NCBI GenBank assembly: GCA_024687845.1
Contig: JAILEL010000187.1
Location: forward strand, 1 to 19,277
From: Eubacterium sp.
GTDB lineage: Bacteria > Bacillota_A > Clostridia > Lachnospirales > Lachnospiraceae
Direction of reading: 5' to 3'
DNA length: 19,277 nucleotides
The notes below the pieces were generated by a model that was not told where the DNA came from, made no database searches, and was given only the letters and a program-made list of their open reading frames with translations. A program made the position numbers and the translations under genes. Positions within the stretch are counted from its first letter, which is position 1, and every line of letters begins with the position of its first letter. Below, one piece after another: positions 6,504-13,877 of this stretch.

Positions 6504-9380
6504 ATGGGAAGAATGGATAATGGATCTGAATACTACCTGAATAATGAAAGAATAAGTAGAGTTAGTTTGGTTCGGACAATACTTATGACTGTGATCTTCA
6601 TCGCTGTATTCACTGTTGGATTAAAGAATGCGAGTATTGTGGTAAGGGCAGAAGAACCAACTGTGAATGGGGTTACTCTGACAGAAAGGATAAAACAAGG
6701 CTGGGATAATTATGAGACAGAAATTAATCTAGTTAACTACAGGGTTCCTTCTGAAGATTTTATAAATTATTATCATAGTGCATTTTTCAGTGATTCAAAA
6801 TACTTCTATGTTGGCTTTGAAAAAGTAAGTATGTTTACTAATTTTGATGGAACTGTTTATTCTGTAAAGGTTGAATATATTTCAGATGATGCAGAATATT
6901 TAAAATCAATGATTGCACAGTATAATAATGCAATGGATAAATGCATTTCCGGCATGGATAAAAGCTGGTCCGATTTGGAAAAGCTTATATATATCAATGA
7001 TTATCTGGTAGGTCTCTGTGAATATGACCTTAATGCTGATCATCGCTATGATGCATACGGCGCTCTTGTTGGTCATAAGGCTGTCTGTCAGGGATATTCT
7101 ATGGCTTTTAAAGCGCTGGCAGAGAAAGTCGGGATTCCATGTTACATAGTATCAAGCGACCAAAAGAATCATGCATGGAATATTGTCAAACTTAATGGGC
7201 GTTTTTATATGCTGGATGTAACTTGGAACGATGTATCGGAGAATACATTGGGTTACCAGAAATACAAGTTCTTTTTGAAAAGTGAAAACTGGTTTAAGTC
7301 TGAGTATGGTGAACATTGTGCTGATGATTACGAGATTCATGGGGCTAAAGTAACGCCAGTTGCAGATGACAACTATTATGATGATTATTTCTGGAGCAGT
7401 GCAGGAAGTGGACTATATATTTATCTTAAGTTTGTAGATGGTCAGTGGTATGGAACGGATGGAGCCGGTAAGATAATCAAGTATTCCTGTAATGGTAAAG
7501 ATATGACCGCTGAGGAAGGAGCGATAGTTGATCTTTCACAGGTTTTCTGGTGGATACCAGGTGAGCATCAGGGATATTATGCGGTTACTGCAATGAAGAT
7601 TGCTTCTTATGGAAAGAATCTGCTTTACAGCACTCCAAAACAGATAATGATGTATGATTCAGAAACTGGAAAAGCTACTCCAGTATATACACTTACAGAT
7701 GAAGAACAGGCTGTTGGATGTATCTACGGAATATACGTAACTAATGATGGGAATATTGAATATTTAGTTTCAAAAAGTCTTCGGAGTGCAGATTTGGAGG
7801 CGGGAACTACAAAGACTGTTCCTGTAACATATAAGGCTACATTTGATTGGAGTGAAGATTGTTCAGAAGCGACTGTTAAGATATCAAGTTATCCAATAGA
7901 AAGTTTCAGTACTACAATTCCTAATGTATCAAGTAGCGTTGTGCTTGAGGATGCAACCTGTACAGAAACTGGTCTTGCTACTTATACAGTTTCTGTTGAT
8001 TATATAGGAACAACCTATACGGAAACAAAAGAGAAGGTTATAGAGGCAAAGGGACATAAGGAAGTTAAAGATGTAGCGGTTGCTCCAACCTGTACAAACA
8101 CAGGACTTACTGAGGGAAGTCATTGCTCTGTTTGTAAGATGGTTATTAAAAGACAGGAGACGATTGATGCAGTAGGGCATGACTGGGATGAAGGAGTTAT
8201 AACAACACCTTCAACCTGCAAGAGTAAGGGTGAAAAAACATTTACTTGTAAAAGAGAAGGATGTAATGCTACGAGAAAAGAGGAGGTTCCATTCGCTGAT
8301 CATATACAGGGAAATCCTGTAAGGGAGAATGAGGTGGCTGTATCCTGCACAAGCAGTGGTTCCTATGACGAAGTAATTTACTGCACTATTTGTAAAGCAG
8401 AGCTTTCAAGAGAAAAAAAGGATGTTGCTGTTATTGGACATAGTTGGGATGAAGGCACTGTGACAACTCCGGCAGGATGTACAACTGATGGAGTCAAAAC
8501 ATTTAGATGTACCAGACCAGGTTGCAATGAGACAAAAAATGAAACTATTAAGGCACAGGGACATAAAGTTGTTATAGATAGAGCTGTAGTACCAACTTAT
8601 ACATCTACAGGACTTACAGAGGGCAGTCACTGCTCTAAATGCAAAACTGTTCTCGTGAGACAGGAAATAGTTCCAAAGCTTGTATCATCAGATAACGGAA
8701 ATCAGCAAAACAAGCCAGATACAAATCAGCAAAACAAGCCGGACACAAATCAGCAGAATAACCCGAGTGGTGGAAATCAGCCAGCTAATCCTGAAAATGG
8801 AAATAATCCAGGTAATAAAGTGACTAAGCCGGGAGTTGGAACGATTTCAGCGGATGGTAAAGCTCTTACAGATACAGAAGGAATCAGATATTTTGTATCA
8901 GAAAAACTTACTTCTGCTGATGTGAAGAATAATATTAAGGTGGCGGATCAGAGAGCTGGTTTAAAATATAAGATAACTAAGATTACAAGAAAACGTGGAA
9001 GAATTATAGCAGGAAATGTAACCTATCTAGGACCATATAACAAGAATTGTAAAAAGGCTGTGATACCGGATACTATAAAAATCTGTGGTGTAAAATTCAA
9101 TGTGACAGCTGTAAATAAAAATGCATTTAGAAAATGTAAAAAGCTTTCTAAGGTATTTGTTGGAAAAAATGTTTCAAGTATCGGAGAAAAATGTTTCTTT
9201 GGATGTAATAATCTGAAAACTGTAACTGTTAAAACCAAGAGACTTAAAACTGTAGGCAAAAATGCTTTTAAAGGAATTAATAGAAAGGCGGTTATAAGAG
9301 TCCCTAAGAATTATATCGATAAATATACTAAGCTTGTTGCAAAGGGCAAAGCACCTAAGGGAGTAAAAGTCACTAAGTGA
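6504..9380 (+). CDS. Secreted transglutaminase-like protein with Cys-rich repeats and BspA-like C-terminus
   Basis: 958 residues, with Shine-Dalgarno AGGAGGGG ideally placed before ATG 6504. A hydrophobic segment at 21-40 followed by VVRA-EE predicts export and signal cleavage near residue 49. Residues 150-245 form a transglutaminase-like (papain-fold) domain with a complete triad: C195 in AVCQGYS, H223 in NHAWN, D238 in MLDVTWND. About residues 485-720 hold repeats built on a T-C-T-x-x-G opening, a CxxC or CxxxxC pair and a closing GH, as in zinc-ribbon-like surface repeats of gut Firmicutes. A low-complexity NQQNKPDT linker follows, then two or so BspA-type leucine-rich repeats (NAFRKCKKLS, FFGCNNLKTV, NAFKGI). 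No LPXTG motif or C-terminal membrane anchor is seen. Likely a cell-surface or secreted protein acting on proteins or peptides; the substrate is unknown. Confidence 0.85.
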   Translation: MGRMDNGSEYYLNNERISRVSLVRTILMTVIFIAVFTVGLKNASIVVRAEEPTVNGVTLTERIKQGWDNYETEINLVNYRVPSEDFINYYHSAFFSDSKYFYVGFEKVSMFTNFDGTVYSVKVEYISDDAEYLKSMIAQYNNAMDKCISGMDKSWSDLEKLIYINDYLVGLCEYDLNADHRYDAYGALVGHKAVCQGYSMAFKALAEKVGIPCYIVSSDQKNHAWNIVKLNGRFYMLDVTWNDVSENTLGYQKYKFFLKSENWFKSEYGEHCADDYEIHGAKVTPVADDNYYDDYFWSSAGSGLYIYLKFVDGQWYGTDGAGKIIKYSCNGKDMTAEEGAIVDLSQVFWWIPGEHQGYYAVTAMKIASYGKNLLYSTPKQIMMYDSETGKATPVYTLTDEEQAVGCIYGIYVTNDGNIEYLVSKSLRSADLEAGTTKTVPVTYKATFDWSEDCSEATVKISSYPIESFSTTIPNVSSSVVLEDATCTETGLATYTVSVDYIGTTYTETKEKVIEAKGHKEVKDVAVAPTCTNTGLTEGSHCSVCKMVIKRQETIDAVGHDWDEGVITTPSTCKSKGEKTFTCKREGCNATRKEEVPFADHIQGNPVRENEVAVSCTSSGSYDEVIYCTICKAELSREKKDVAVIGHSWDEGTVTTPAGCTTDGVKTFRCTRPGCNETKNETIKAQGHKVVIDRAVVPTYTSTGLTEGSHCSKCKTVLVRQEIVPKLVSSDNGNQQNKPDTNQQNKPDTNQQNNPSGGNQPANPENGNNPGNKVTKPGVGTISADGKALTDTEGIRYFVSEKLTSADVKNNIKVADQRAGLKYKITKITRKRGRIIAGNVTYLGPYNKNCKKAVIPDTIKICGVKFNVTAVNKNAFRKCKKLSKVFVGKNVSSIGEKCFFGCNNLKTVTVKTKRLKTVGKNAFKGINRKAVIRVPKNYIDKYTKLVAKGKAPKGVKVTK
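8699..8763 (+). repeat. 24-bp in-frame tandem repeat in the surface-protein linker
   Basis: The unit encoding NQQNKPDT occurs twice almost identically (copies start at 8701 and 8725 on the ATCAGC marker), with a third diverged copy at 8749 (NQQNNPSG). The period is exactly eight codons, so slippage would change linker length without a frameshift. Confidence 0.8.
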
Positions 9381-9397
9381 TTTTGAAGGACAACTGC

Positions 9398-9406
9398 GAA
9401 TAGTAA
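9398..9406 (+). repeat. Intergenic motif GAATAGTAA, copy 4
   Basis: Context AACTGC-GAATAGTAAC, 17 nt after the surface-protein stop. It shares AACT on the left and AACAG on the right with copy 2. Confidence 0.55.
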
Positions 9407-9446
9407 CAGAAGCAGATGTGATGTTGTACAAAGAAAAAGAGAAAAG

Positions 9447-9475
9447 TTGATTTATTTGATCAAAAGTGAGAAAAT
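9447..9475 (+). promoter_or_regulatory. Candidate promoter of the small helical protein gene
   Basis: TTGATT (9447-9452), a 17-nt spacer and GAAAAT (9470-9475) form a moderate promoter. The -10 box matches the consensus at four of six positions. No terminator is evident after the surface-protein gene, so read-through is also possible. Confidence 0.35.
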
Positions 9476-9507
9476 AAGATGGCATTGAAATAGAAAGGAG
9501 ACAGAAT

Positions 9508-9678
9508 ATGGCAGACTTAAATGATCTTAAAAATATAGCAGATAAAGCCAGTGATGTTGCAAAGAAGGCAGAGGATGCTGCAAAGAAGGCTGGTATCACT
9601 GAAAAGGATATTGAAAAAGCTAAGGATAAAGCAGTTGATGTTGCCAAGGATCTGATTGATAAGAAAACTGGTAAATAA
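9508..9678 (+). CDS. 56-residue lysine/alanine-rich helical protein
   Basis: An ATG at 9508 follows AAAGGAG (9494-9500) by seven bases and opens a 56-codon frame ending at TAA 9676-9678. The product begins MADLNDLKNIADKASDVAKK and continues with Ala/Lys/Asp-rich segments (AKKAEDAAKKAG, EKAKDKAVDVAKDLIDKK). The spacing of hydrophobic residues predicts one or two amphipathic helices. It has no signal peptide, no Cys and no aromatic residues. It resembles short helical proteins sometimes annotated as antitoxin-like or LEA-like, but no partner toxin is visible and I do not assign a function. It lies 41 nt upstream of the zinc-ribbon membrane protein gene and is probably translated from the same transcript. 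The good ribosome binding site and strong codon pattern make it a real gene. Confidence 0.75.
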   Translation: MADLNDLKNIADKASDVAKKAEDAAKKAGITEKDIEKAKDKAVDVAKDLIDKKTGK

Positions 9679-9719
9679 ACATATAAAGGATTAACAAGAA
9701 GGTTAGGGGAAAAGAATAA

Positions 9720-11390
9720 ATGATCCAGTGTCCTAATTGTGGTGGTACAGTAAAGTTTGATATTCCGTCACAAAAAATGAAATGCGAATCCTGTGGTTCG
9801 GATTTTGAACCATATGCTTTTCAATTTGGAAATGGAGCTGAAGAAAGTACAGAATATGATGTAACAGTATTCAAATGTCCTCAATGTGGAGGAGAAATCA
9901 TATCTACTGATGAGACCGCAGCTGGCTTCTGCAGCTACTGCGGCTCTTCAAATGTTTTGCTCAGCCGTATCTCCAAAGAGAGAAGACCGGAACTTATTAT
10001 TCCATTTAAGAAGTCAAAGAAAGAGTGTAAGGAAATCTTTTTGAAACGTATGAAAAAGGCTTTCTTTGCACCTAAGGGCTATGTAAATGAGAGTAGTATC
10101 AATTCTTTCCGTGGAATCTATATGCCTTACTGGCTGTATGATATGTCTCAGCAGGGTAATATACAGGTGAGAACGTCTACTTCTCATAGAAGTGGTGATT
10201 ACATTATCACAGATCATTATGTGTGCTCCGGATATCTGGATAATGTGTATAATGGTCTGTCTTATGATGGATCGTCTTCCTTTGCGGATGATATAAGTGA
10301 ATCGATAGCTCCATTTGATGTTAAGGACATTACCACATTTACTCCGAGCTTTCTGGCGGGATATTATGCTGATGTAGCTGATGTTCCTGCGACAACCTAT
10401 CGTGGTAAGGCTATGGAATTTGCGCAGGATTCTACATATAATTATCTGGCACATAAAAGCCCAATGAGTCGTGAAACCTTTGAGGATACCAAGGAAACGA
10501 TTACAAGAGGTATGAACACTAGACTGAATGTGCAGCGCTCAGCGATGTTTCCAGTGTGGTTTATGTCATATAGAAACAAAAACAGGATTGCATATGCTAC
10601 GGTGAATGGACAGACTGGTAAGATTGCGGCGGACGTTCCAGTCAGTGTTCCGAAATATTTTGCATGTACAGCGATAATAGCCGCAATAATAGCGATACTA
10701 CTACAGGTATTCTTGACGGTTACACCTAAGGTGCTGCTTGTGATTATAGCTGTTTTATCCGTTATTAGTGTTTGTCTCTATCTTGGAGAGATGAAGAAGA
10801 TTCTGTCAATTGAGAATCATGAAGATGATATGGGACTTCAGGCTAAAAAACAGATGAAACAACAGAGTATGCAGAATCAGGCGAATGCATCCGGTACTGT
10901 TTCAAATGCTGGTTTGAATGGTAATCCTAATATAAAATTTCAGCCTCAGGCTCAGAAACAAAAGAAAAAGAAACGTTCATTAGGTGATTTTCTGGTAATA
11001 GTTATTATAATAATGTTTTTCTTACCACTAGTTACCGGTGGTGCAGCTCTTGTAGGCGAAATCATAGGTGGTTCGGGCGTGAGATGTGCTATTCTTGTGC
11101 TTGCACTTATTATTTCAATAGCATGCACTGTTTCTTCGGGAAAACAGATCAAACAGATGATATATAAAAATGGTGCTCCGGCATCTCTCTGGTCAGCTAT
11201 AGCGATTGGAATAATGCTGGTGGTTACATTTTTGAATCCTGTTAGTGATATGTATTATTATGCAGCAGCGCTTGTTGCTATGATAGGAGTTATTCTTAAC
11301 CTTGTAGATTTGATTCTTTGTTATAATCTTATAGCAATGAGGCCATTACCTCAGTTTACCCTTTATAAGGGAGGTGATGATCGTGCATAA
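9720..11390 (+). CDS. Double zinc-ribbon membrane protein (TFIIB-type zinc ribbon, YdjG-like)
   Basis: 556 residues. The N-terminus carries two zinc ribbons: C4/C7 with C22/C25, and C53/C56 with C71/C74. These are followed by the conserved ELIIPFKKSKKE segment and a soluble region of about 200 residues typical of proteins named TFIIB-type zinc ribbon-containing protein. From about residue 310 come hydrophobic segments: two near 315-358, and three or four in the last 140 residues, separated by a Gln/Lys-rich linker. This is more membrane-rich than the shorter Bacillus YdjG. The 3' end overlaps the TPM-domain gene by 8 nt, so the two are translationally coupled. In Bacillus the equivalent pair helps place PspA and its SPFH partner at the membrane; a similar envelope-stress role here is inference. 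The homology call rests on architecture and neighbour order. Confidence 0.75.
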   Translation: MIQCPNCGGTVKFDIPSQKMKCESCGSDFEPYAFQFGNGAEESTEYDVTVFKCPQCGGEIISTDETAAGFCSYCGSSNVLLSRISKERRPELIIPFKKSKKECKEIFLKRMKKAFFAPKGYVNESSINSFRGIYMPYWLYDMSQQGNIQVRTSTSHRSGDYIITDHYVCSGYLDNVYNGLSYDGSSSFADDISESIAPFDVKDITTFTPSFLAGYYADVADVPATTYRGKAMEFAQDSTYNYLAHKSPMSRETFEDTKETITRGMNTRLNVQRSAMFPVWFMSYRNKNRIAYATVNGQTGKIAADVPVSVPKYFACTAIIAAIIAILLQVFLTVTPKVLLVIIAVLSVISVCLYLGEMKKILSIENHEDDMGLQAKKQMKQQSMQNQANASGTVSNAGLNGNPNIKFQPQAQKQKKKKRSLGDFLVIVIIIMFFLPLVTGGAALVGEIIGGSGVRCAILVLALIISIACTVSSGKQIKQMIYKNGAPASLWSAIAIGIMLVVTFLNPVSDMYYYAAALVAMIGVILNLVDLILCYNLIAMRPLPQFTLYKGGDDRA

Positions 11391-12195
11391 GAAGGACGAA
11401 AAAAACAAAGGGAAAATCCTTAAATATTTAGCATTTATTTTCGCATTTATGCTGCTATTAGCATATAATGGAAGATTAGCAGGTGTTTTTGCAGCTGATT
11501 CTGAAGTGGATAGCAGTTACGTGAATCCTACAACCGGTTACGAAGCAGTAATCATTGATGAGGCGGAACTTCTCACAGAAGGTGAAGAAGCAAGCTTGCA
11601 TGAAAGCATGAATCCTATTACAGAATATGGAAATGTTGTTTTTCTGTCTCTTAATACGAATAATATGGAAGCAGAAGATAAGGCAAAAAGCTTTTTATAT
11701 AGCAGATATCCGGGTGAGGGAAGTACCATATTTTTTATAGATATGCAGAACAGGAAGATTGCTATTTTCAACACTCCACCTCTTGACAGGTATATTACCA
11801 ACGGACACTCGGATTCGATAACTGATAATGTTTATCAATATGCATCAAAATCAGAGTATTATGAATGTGCAAGAAATGCATTTGACCAGATATTTACACT
11901 TCTTGATGGTGGACGTATATCCCAGCCGATGAAGCTTGTAAGTAATATATTCCTTGCGATTATCATCTCCATGATAATCTCATATTTTCTGGTAAGAGCT
12001 TCGTCGATGCATTCGGCTGCTTCTGACAAGGAGATTCTTGCTGCTATACAATATAGACAGAATCTGGCAGATTTCCAGAGAGTATTTACACATCAGACGC
12101 GGCGCTATGATCCGCCAAGCGATTCTTCCTCCGGAGGTGGAGGAGGCGGCGGTGGAGGCGGCGGAGGCGGAAGCGGCGGAAGCCACTCCTTCTAG
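11383..12195 (+). CDS. TPM-domain membrane protein with glycine-rich tail (YgcG/YdjH-like)
   Basis: 270 residues from GTG 11383. Two earlier in-frame starts, GTG 11374 and ATG 11377, overlap or touch the Shine-Dalgarno AAGGGAGG (11368-11374). GTG 11383 lies eight bases after it, so I prefer it. A signal-like segment ends in GVFA-AD. Residues about 40-165 form a TPM domain (AVIIDEAELLTEGEEASLHE, NVVFLSL, GEGSTIFFIDMQNRKIAIF), found in envelope proteins with proposed roles in membrane stress or photosystem repair. A second hydrophobic segment (IFLAIIISMIISYFLV) gives an extracytoplasmic TPM domain and a cytoplasmic tail. That tail ends in a run of 13 glycines and GSGGSHSF, as in YgcG-type proteins. 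The reading frame overlaps the zinc-ribbon gene by 8 nt, the ydjG-ydjH order. Confidence 0.8.
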   Translation: MHKKDEKNKGKILKYLAFIFAFMLLLAYNGRLAGVFAADSEVDSSYVNPTTGYEAVIIDEAELLTEGEEASLHESMNPITEYGNVVFLSLNTNNMEAEDKAKSFLYSRYPGEGSTIFFIDMQNRKIAIFNTPPLDRYITNGHSDSITDNVYQYASKSEYYECARNAFDQIFTLLDGGRISQPMKLVSNIFLAIIISMIISYFLVRASSMHSAASDKEILAAIQYRQNLADFQRVFTHQTRRYDPPSDSSSGGGGGGGGGGGGGSGGSHSF

Positions 12196-12201
12196 GCTGC
12201 A

Positions 12202-12280
12202 ATATTCATGCCAGAATATCGTTTGATCTCAACAAAAATATGTTGATTAAATAAAAAAACAGGTTGCTTTAATAGGCAAC
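12202..12280 (+). promoter_or_regulatory. Pyruvate kinase upstream region with three short inverted repeats
   Basis: Within 80 nt there are ATATTC/GAATAT (12202-12207, 12214-12219), CAACA/TGTTG (12230-12234, 12241-12245) and GTTGC/GCAAC (12263-12267, 12276-12280). The last ends just before the AAGGTGAG ribosome binding site. The CAAC and GTTG arms of the second and third pairs can exchange partners. A weak promoter could use TTGATC at 12223 with ATTAAA at 12246. No clear terminator for the TPM gene is present. Confidence 0.3.
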
Positions 12281-12296
12281 GAAAAAAGGTGAGATT

Positions 12297-13721
12297 ATGA
12301 GAAAAACTAAAGTTATTTGTACCATTGGTCCAGCCAGTGATAATGAAGAAACATTAAGAAAACTGATCGAAGAAGGAATGGCAGTTGCCAGATTCAACTT
12401 CTCACATGGATCACATGAGGAACATAAGAAAAGATTCGACCTGGTTAAAAAGGTAAGATCAGAACTTAGACAGCCAATCCCTATTATGCTTGATACTAAG
12501 GGACCGGAATATAGAATCAGGACCTTCAAAGATGGTAAGATTTCCCTGAATGATGGAGATACATTTACATTTACGACAGATGAAATCGAGGGCGATGAAA
12601 CAAGAGTTTCAGTCAGCTACAAGAATCTTATGAAGAATCTTGAGGTTGGAGACAAGATACTTGTCAATAATGGTCTTGTTATCTTCGAGGTACAAGAAGT
12701 AAAAGGAAATGATGCTGTCTGCAAATGTCTGGCAGGTGGAGTTCTATCTGACAGAAAGTCAATGAATTTCCCTAACAAGGTGCTTGACCAGCCATTTCTC
12801 AGTGAACAGGATAAGGCAGATCTTCTGTTTGGTATTCAGAATGGAGCAGATTATGTTGCAGCTTCATTTGTTTCCGATAAAGACGATGTTCTCAGTATGA
12901 GAAAATTTCTGGATGAGAACGGTGGAAAAGATGTTGAGATAATTGCTAAGATAGAAAACAGATCCGGTGTAGATAATATAGAGGACATATGTCAGATAGC
13001 AGATGGAATCATGATAGCAAGAGGAGATCTCGGAGTTGAGATTCCGGGTGTTGAAGTTCCTCCTGTTCAGAAGTACCTTATATCTAAGTGCCGTATGATG
13101 GGTGTCAGAGTTATCACTGCTACAGAGATGCTTGAATCCATGATCAGCAATCCACGTGCAACAAGAGCTGAGATATCTGACGTGGCAAATGCAGTTTATG
13201 ACGGAACTTCAGCTATGATGCTTTCCGGTGAGACTGCTTCAGGAAAATATCCTATCCAGGCCCTTAAGACAATGGTAGAGACTATAGAGTTTACTGAATC
13301 AAAGATTCATTATATCAAACGTTTCAGAACAGCAGATTTCGAAGTTAGAAACACGTTGGATGCAGTTTCACATACAGTATGTACTATGGCAATTGACGTG
13401 GATGCAAAGTGTATAATAGTTAATTCACTTAGTGGAAGAACTGCCCGAATGGTCAGCCGTTTCAGATGTCCGGTAGATATTATCGGAATGACAACATCAG
13501 CAAAAGTATGGCGTAAGCTGAATCTTTCCTGGGGACTTACTCCTGTTATGTGCGGAATGTACGATAGTATGGAGGAAATGTTCCGTAATTCAGTTCAGGA
13601 AGCTACAGATGCACTTGGACTTAAGGATGATGATAAAGTAGTAATTACTGGTGGTGCCGTAGATGGAACCAGCGGTAATACAGATCTTATTAAAGTAGAA
13701 ACAGTAAAAAGACATTATTAA
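12297..13721 (+). CDS. pyk: Pyruvate kinase
   Basis: 474 residues, the usual length of bacterial pyruvate kinase without the extra C-terminal PEP-utiliser-like domain. It converts phosphoenolpyruvate and ADP to pyruvate and ATP, the last step of glycolysis. The N-terminus RKTKVICTIGPAS, the substrate-binding FNFSHGSHEEH, and the active-site signature VEIIAKIENRSGV (with the catalytic Lys near residue 221) are intact. MIARGDLGVEIP and the ATEMLESM segment are also present. The C-terminal domain (from about 355) carries the allosteric region including NSLSGRTARMVSRFRCP. The AAGGTGAG ribosome binding site precedes ATG 12297. No T-run terminator follows the stop; instead the Shine-Dalgarno site of the small mgtE-leader ORF begins immediately after TAA. 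Confidence 0.97.
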   Translation: MRKTKVICTIGPASDNEETLRKLIEEGMAVARFNFSHGSHEEHKKRFDLVKKVRSELRQPIPIMLDTKGPEYRIRTFKDGKISLNDGDTFTFTTDEIEGDETRVSVSYKNLMKNLEVGDKILVNNGLVIFEVQEVKGNDAVCKCLAGGVLSDRKSMNFPNKVLDQPFLSEQDKADLLFGIQNGADYVAASFVSDKDDVLSMRKFLDENGGKDVEIIAKIENRSGVDNIEDICQIADGIMIARGDLGVEIPGVEVPPVQKYLISKCRMMGVRVITATEMLESMISNPRATRAEISDVANAVYDGTSAMMLSGETASGKYPIQALKTMVETIEFTESKIHYIKRFRTADFEVRNTLDAVSHTVCTMAIDVDAKCIIVNSLSGRTARMVSRFRCPVDIIGMTTSAKVWRKLNLSWGLTPVMCGMYDSMEEMFRNSVQEATDALGLKDDDKVVITGGAVDGTSGNTDLIKVETVKRHY

Positions 13722-13736
13722 GAGGAGGTGATGATT

Positions 13737-13865
13737 ATGGACGCGGACAGTAGGCAGTTGTCGGATGTTCACTTGTGCTTTTTAAGTAAAAATCATATGA
13801 ATAGAATCGATAATGCTGATGCCATTTCTGTAATCATCGGTAGTTCCTTTCGGTTACTCAGATAG
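13737..13865 (+). CDS. 42-codon ORF in the mgtE leader (candidate leader peptide)
   Basis: ATG 13737 lies eight bases after AGAGGAGG, one of the strongest ribosome binding sites in the window; ATG 13731 in the same frame is too close to it. The frame runs 42 codons to TAG 13863-13865. The product begins with an acidic MDADSRQLSDVH, has one Cys and one central Met, and ends in SSFRLLR; no domain, signal peptide or membrane segment is evident. It lies between pyk and mgtE. The stop codon is exactly the three-base loop of a hairpin, an arrangement that suits a leader peptide whose translation changes downstream RNA folding. An acidic start recalls MgtL of Salmonella mgtA, though the sequences do not match. 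It could also be a free-standing small protein; conservation of the peptide versus the RNA would decide. Confidence 0.5.
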   Translation: MDADSRQLSDVHLCFLSKNHMNRIDNADAISVIIGSSFRLLR

Positions 13866-13877
13866 TCTGAATAACTG
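13851..13877 (+). promoter_or_regulatory. Hairpin with the leader ORF stop codon as its loop
   Basis: Arms 13851-13862 and 13866-13877 pair at eleven of twelve positions (one wobble, one C-A mismatch): CGGTTA-C-TCAGA, loop TAG, TCTGA-A-TAACTG. No T run follows, so it is not an intrinsic terminator. A ribosome terminating the small ORF would have to open it. Confidence 0.6.

Noticed and set aside
9300..9380. LPXTG or other wall-sorting signal in the surface protein
   Set aside because: The C-terminus is Lys-rich without LPXTG, hydrophobic segment or charged tail of a sortase substrate.
9174..9647. 157-residue open frame on the minus strand
   Set aside because: It is antisense to the end of the surface protein and the whole small helical gene, has no ribosome binding site, and its Ser/Ala/Phe-rich product mirrors the Lys/Ala codons of the + strand.
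12038..12226. Overlapping + strand frame rich in Glu/Ala
   Set aside because: It arises from the glycine-codon run of the TPM gene read in another frame and has no ribosome binding site.
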